DNA of 64,000 nucleotides from Ga0077555 sp050187415 (GTDB lineage: Bacteria > Pseudomonadota > Alphaproteobacteria > Rhizobiales > Hyphomicrobiaceae), in contig JBFWXN010000013.1 in NCBI GenBank assembly GCA_050187415.1, positions 1-64,000 of the forward strand. The letters run 5' to 3'. Each line of letters opens with the position of its first letter. Position 1 is the first letter of the stretch. Position numbers and translations under genes: made by a program. Of the stretch, positions 62,220 through 64,000 are shown one piece after another. The notes under the pieces were generated by a model. That model ran no database searches, was not told the origin of the DNA, and saw only the letters and a list, made by a program, of their open reading frames with translations.

Positions 62220-63320
<1,101 letters not shown>

Positions 63321-63326
63321 GGCGCA

Positions 63327-64000
63327 TCACCCTTTCGTTGCGCCGGCGGTCAGACCGGCAATGTAATAGTCCATCAGGAAGGCGTAGATGATCAGCGGCG
63401 GCAGGGCGCCGAGAAGGGCGCCGGTCATGATCTGGCCCCAGTTGAAGACGTCTCCCTTGATGAGCGTCGTGATGATGCCGACCGGTAGCACGAGCTGGTC
63501 CGTCGACGTGGTGAAGGCGAGCGGGTAGAGGAACTGTGCCCAACTCACCGTGAAGGCGAAGATGGTTGCAGCGATGAGCCCCGGGAGCGCGACTGGAATG
63601 AAGATCCGCGTCAAGGTCTGCATCCAGCTCGCGCCGTCAATGATGGCCGCTTCGTCGAGCTCTTTGGGAATGGATGCGAAATAGCCGATCATGATCCACG
63701 TGCAGAACGGAACTGTAAGCGTTGGGTAAAGTATCAGGTTCACCCACCATTTGTTGATGAGCTGGATACCCGTCAACTCGTTGAAGACGGCCATCATCTT
63801 GAACAGTGGGATGAACAGGAGTGTTTCCGGCACCAGGTACGTGAGGAAGACGCCCGTCGCCAGCGTCGCCGAACCCCAGAACTTCATGCGCGAAAGCGCA
63901 AACGCGGCGGGCACCGCGATCAGCATGGTGGTCGACACGACGAAAACGGACACCAGCGCCGAGTTGATGAAGAACGTCTGGAACTGCGGTGACGAGAGCA
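63327..64000 (-). CDS. MalG-type ABC-transporter permease, 5' partial
   Basis: The frame runs off the right edge (last visible codons read LSSPQFQTFFINSALVSVF). About 223 residues with several membrane segments and the EAA loop KELDEAAIIDGASWMQTLTRIFIPVALPG, broken as ELDEAAIIDGAS / RIFIPVALPG, which docks on the ATPase. It is the second permease type of carbohydrate importers. The substrate-binding protein and the first permease must lie outside the window. Confidence 0.9.
   Translation of the reverse strand, partial: LSSPQFQTFFINSALVSVFVVSTTMLIAVPAAFALSRMKFWGSATLATGVFLTYLVPETLLFIPLFKMMAVFNELTGIQLINKWWVNLILYPTLTVPFCTWIMIGYFASIPKELDEAAIIDGASWMQTLTRIFIPVALPGLIAATIFAFTVSWAQFLYPLAFTTSTDQLVLPVGIITTLIKGDVFNWGQIMTGALLGALPPLIIYAFLMDYYIAGLTAGATKG

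Overview
The window is about 64 kb of high-GC chromosome, probably from a member of the Hyphomicrobiales (Rhizobiales), Alphaproteobacteria. The signs are a PopZ/DUF2497 polar organiser, an FYDLN-type TIGR02300 protein, a DUF6456 gene beside a stand-alone DnaA-domain-IV gene next to sufE, a zinc-ribbon DinB, a type-2 ArgC, TrmFO, and a ThiO whose N-terminus looks alphaproteobacterial. Genes are closely packed on both strands. I see no phage, IS element, CRISPR array, rRNA or tRNA. The genus cannot be fixed from this sequence.

Layout. 1-9 kb: end of an intracellular PHB depolymerase gene, a BNR-repeat protein, the thiamine genes thiS-thiG-thiE (thiO lies 13 kb further on), a CHAD protein, a DUF3365 haem protein, a luciferase-like oxidoreductase and a lone O-antigen-ligase-like gene. 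9-18 kb: M20 peptidase, hemH, RidA, an MBL hydrolase, a coiled-coil membrane protein, then hisC-tyrC-chaC on the minus strand and thiO on the plus strand. 18-27 kb: tolC, popZ, valS, a CPBP protease, and an SAF-domain oxidoreductase coupled to a small membrane protein. 27-34.7 kb: an FkbM methyltransferase, a small conserved gene, cold-shock protein, TIGR02300, an RraA-like protein, smpB, a GNAT, dinB, and argC with a GNAT gene. 34.9-46 kb: general metabolism (MBL, DUF1499, class III aminotransferase, amidohydrolase, trmFO, alcohol dehydrogenase, amidase, sufE) ending in the DUF6456/DnaA-HTH pair. 46-57 kb: a 1266-residue multi-domain fusion, a GGDEF-EAL c-di-GMP enzyme, a type I secretion ABC/HlyD pair and two small secreted proteins. 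57-64 kb: rlmB coupled to a 2-hydroxyacid dehydrogenase and an HpaI aldolase, an alpha/beta hydrolase, and a UgpC/MalG-type sugar ABC transporter cut by the window edge.

Two signals stand out. (1) Upstream of argC, on the minus strand, a short reading frame with 7 Arg in 20 codons starts almost at the predicted transcription start. An intrinsic terminator follows it, and a 15-nt antiterminator pairing uses the last codons of the frame. This is the architecture of ribosome-mediated attenuation, here apparently sensing arginine. (2) The 46368-50168 gene joins two rhodanese domains, a YidC/Oxa1-like membrane core, an ATP-grasp (PPDK_N) domain, a long helical region and a PEP-utiliser swivel domain. 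The order resembles rifampicin phosphotransferase, but the catalytic His of the swivel domain is Arg. Its role is unknown.

All assignments come from reading translated sequence and motifs. No database search was run.
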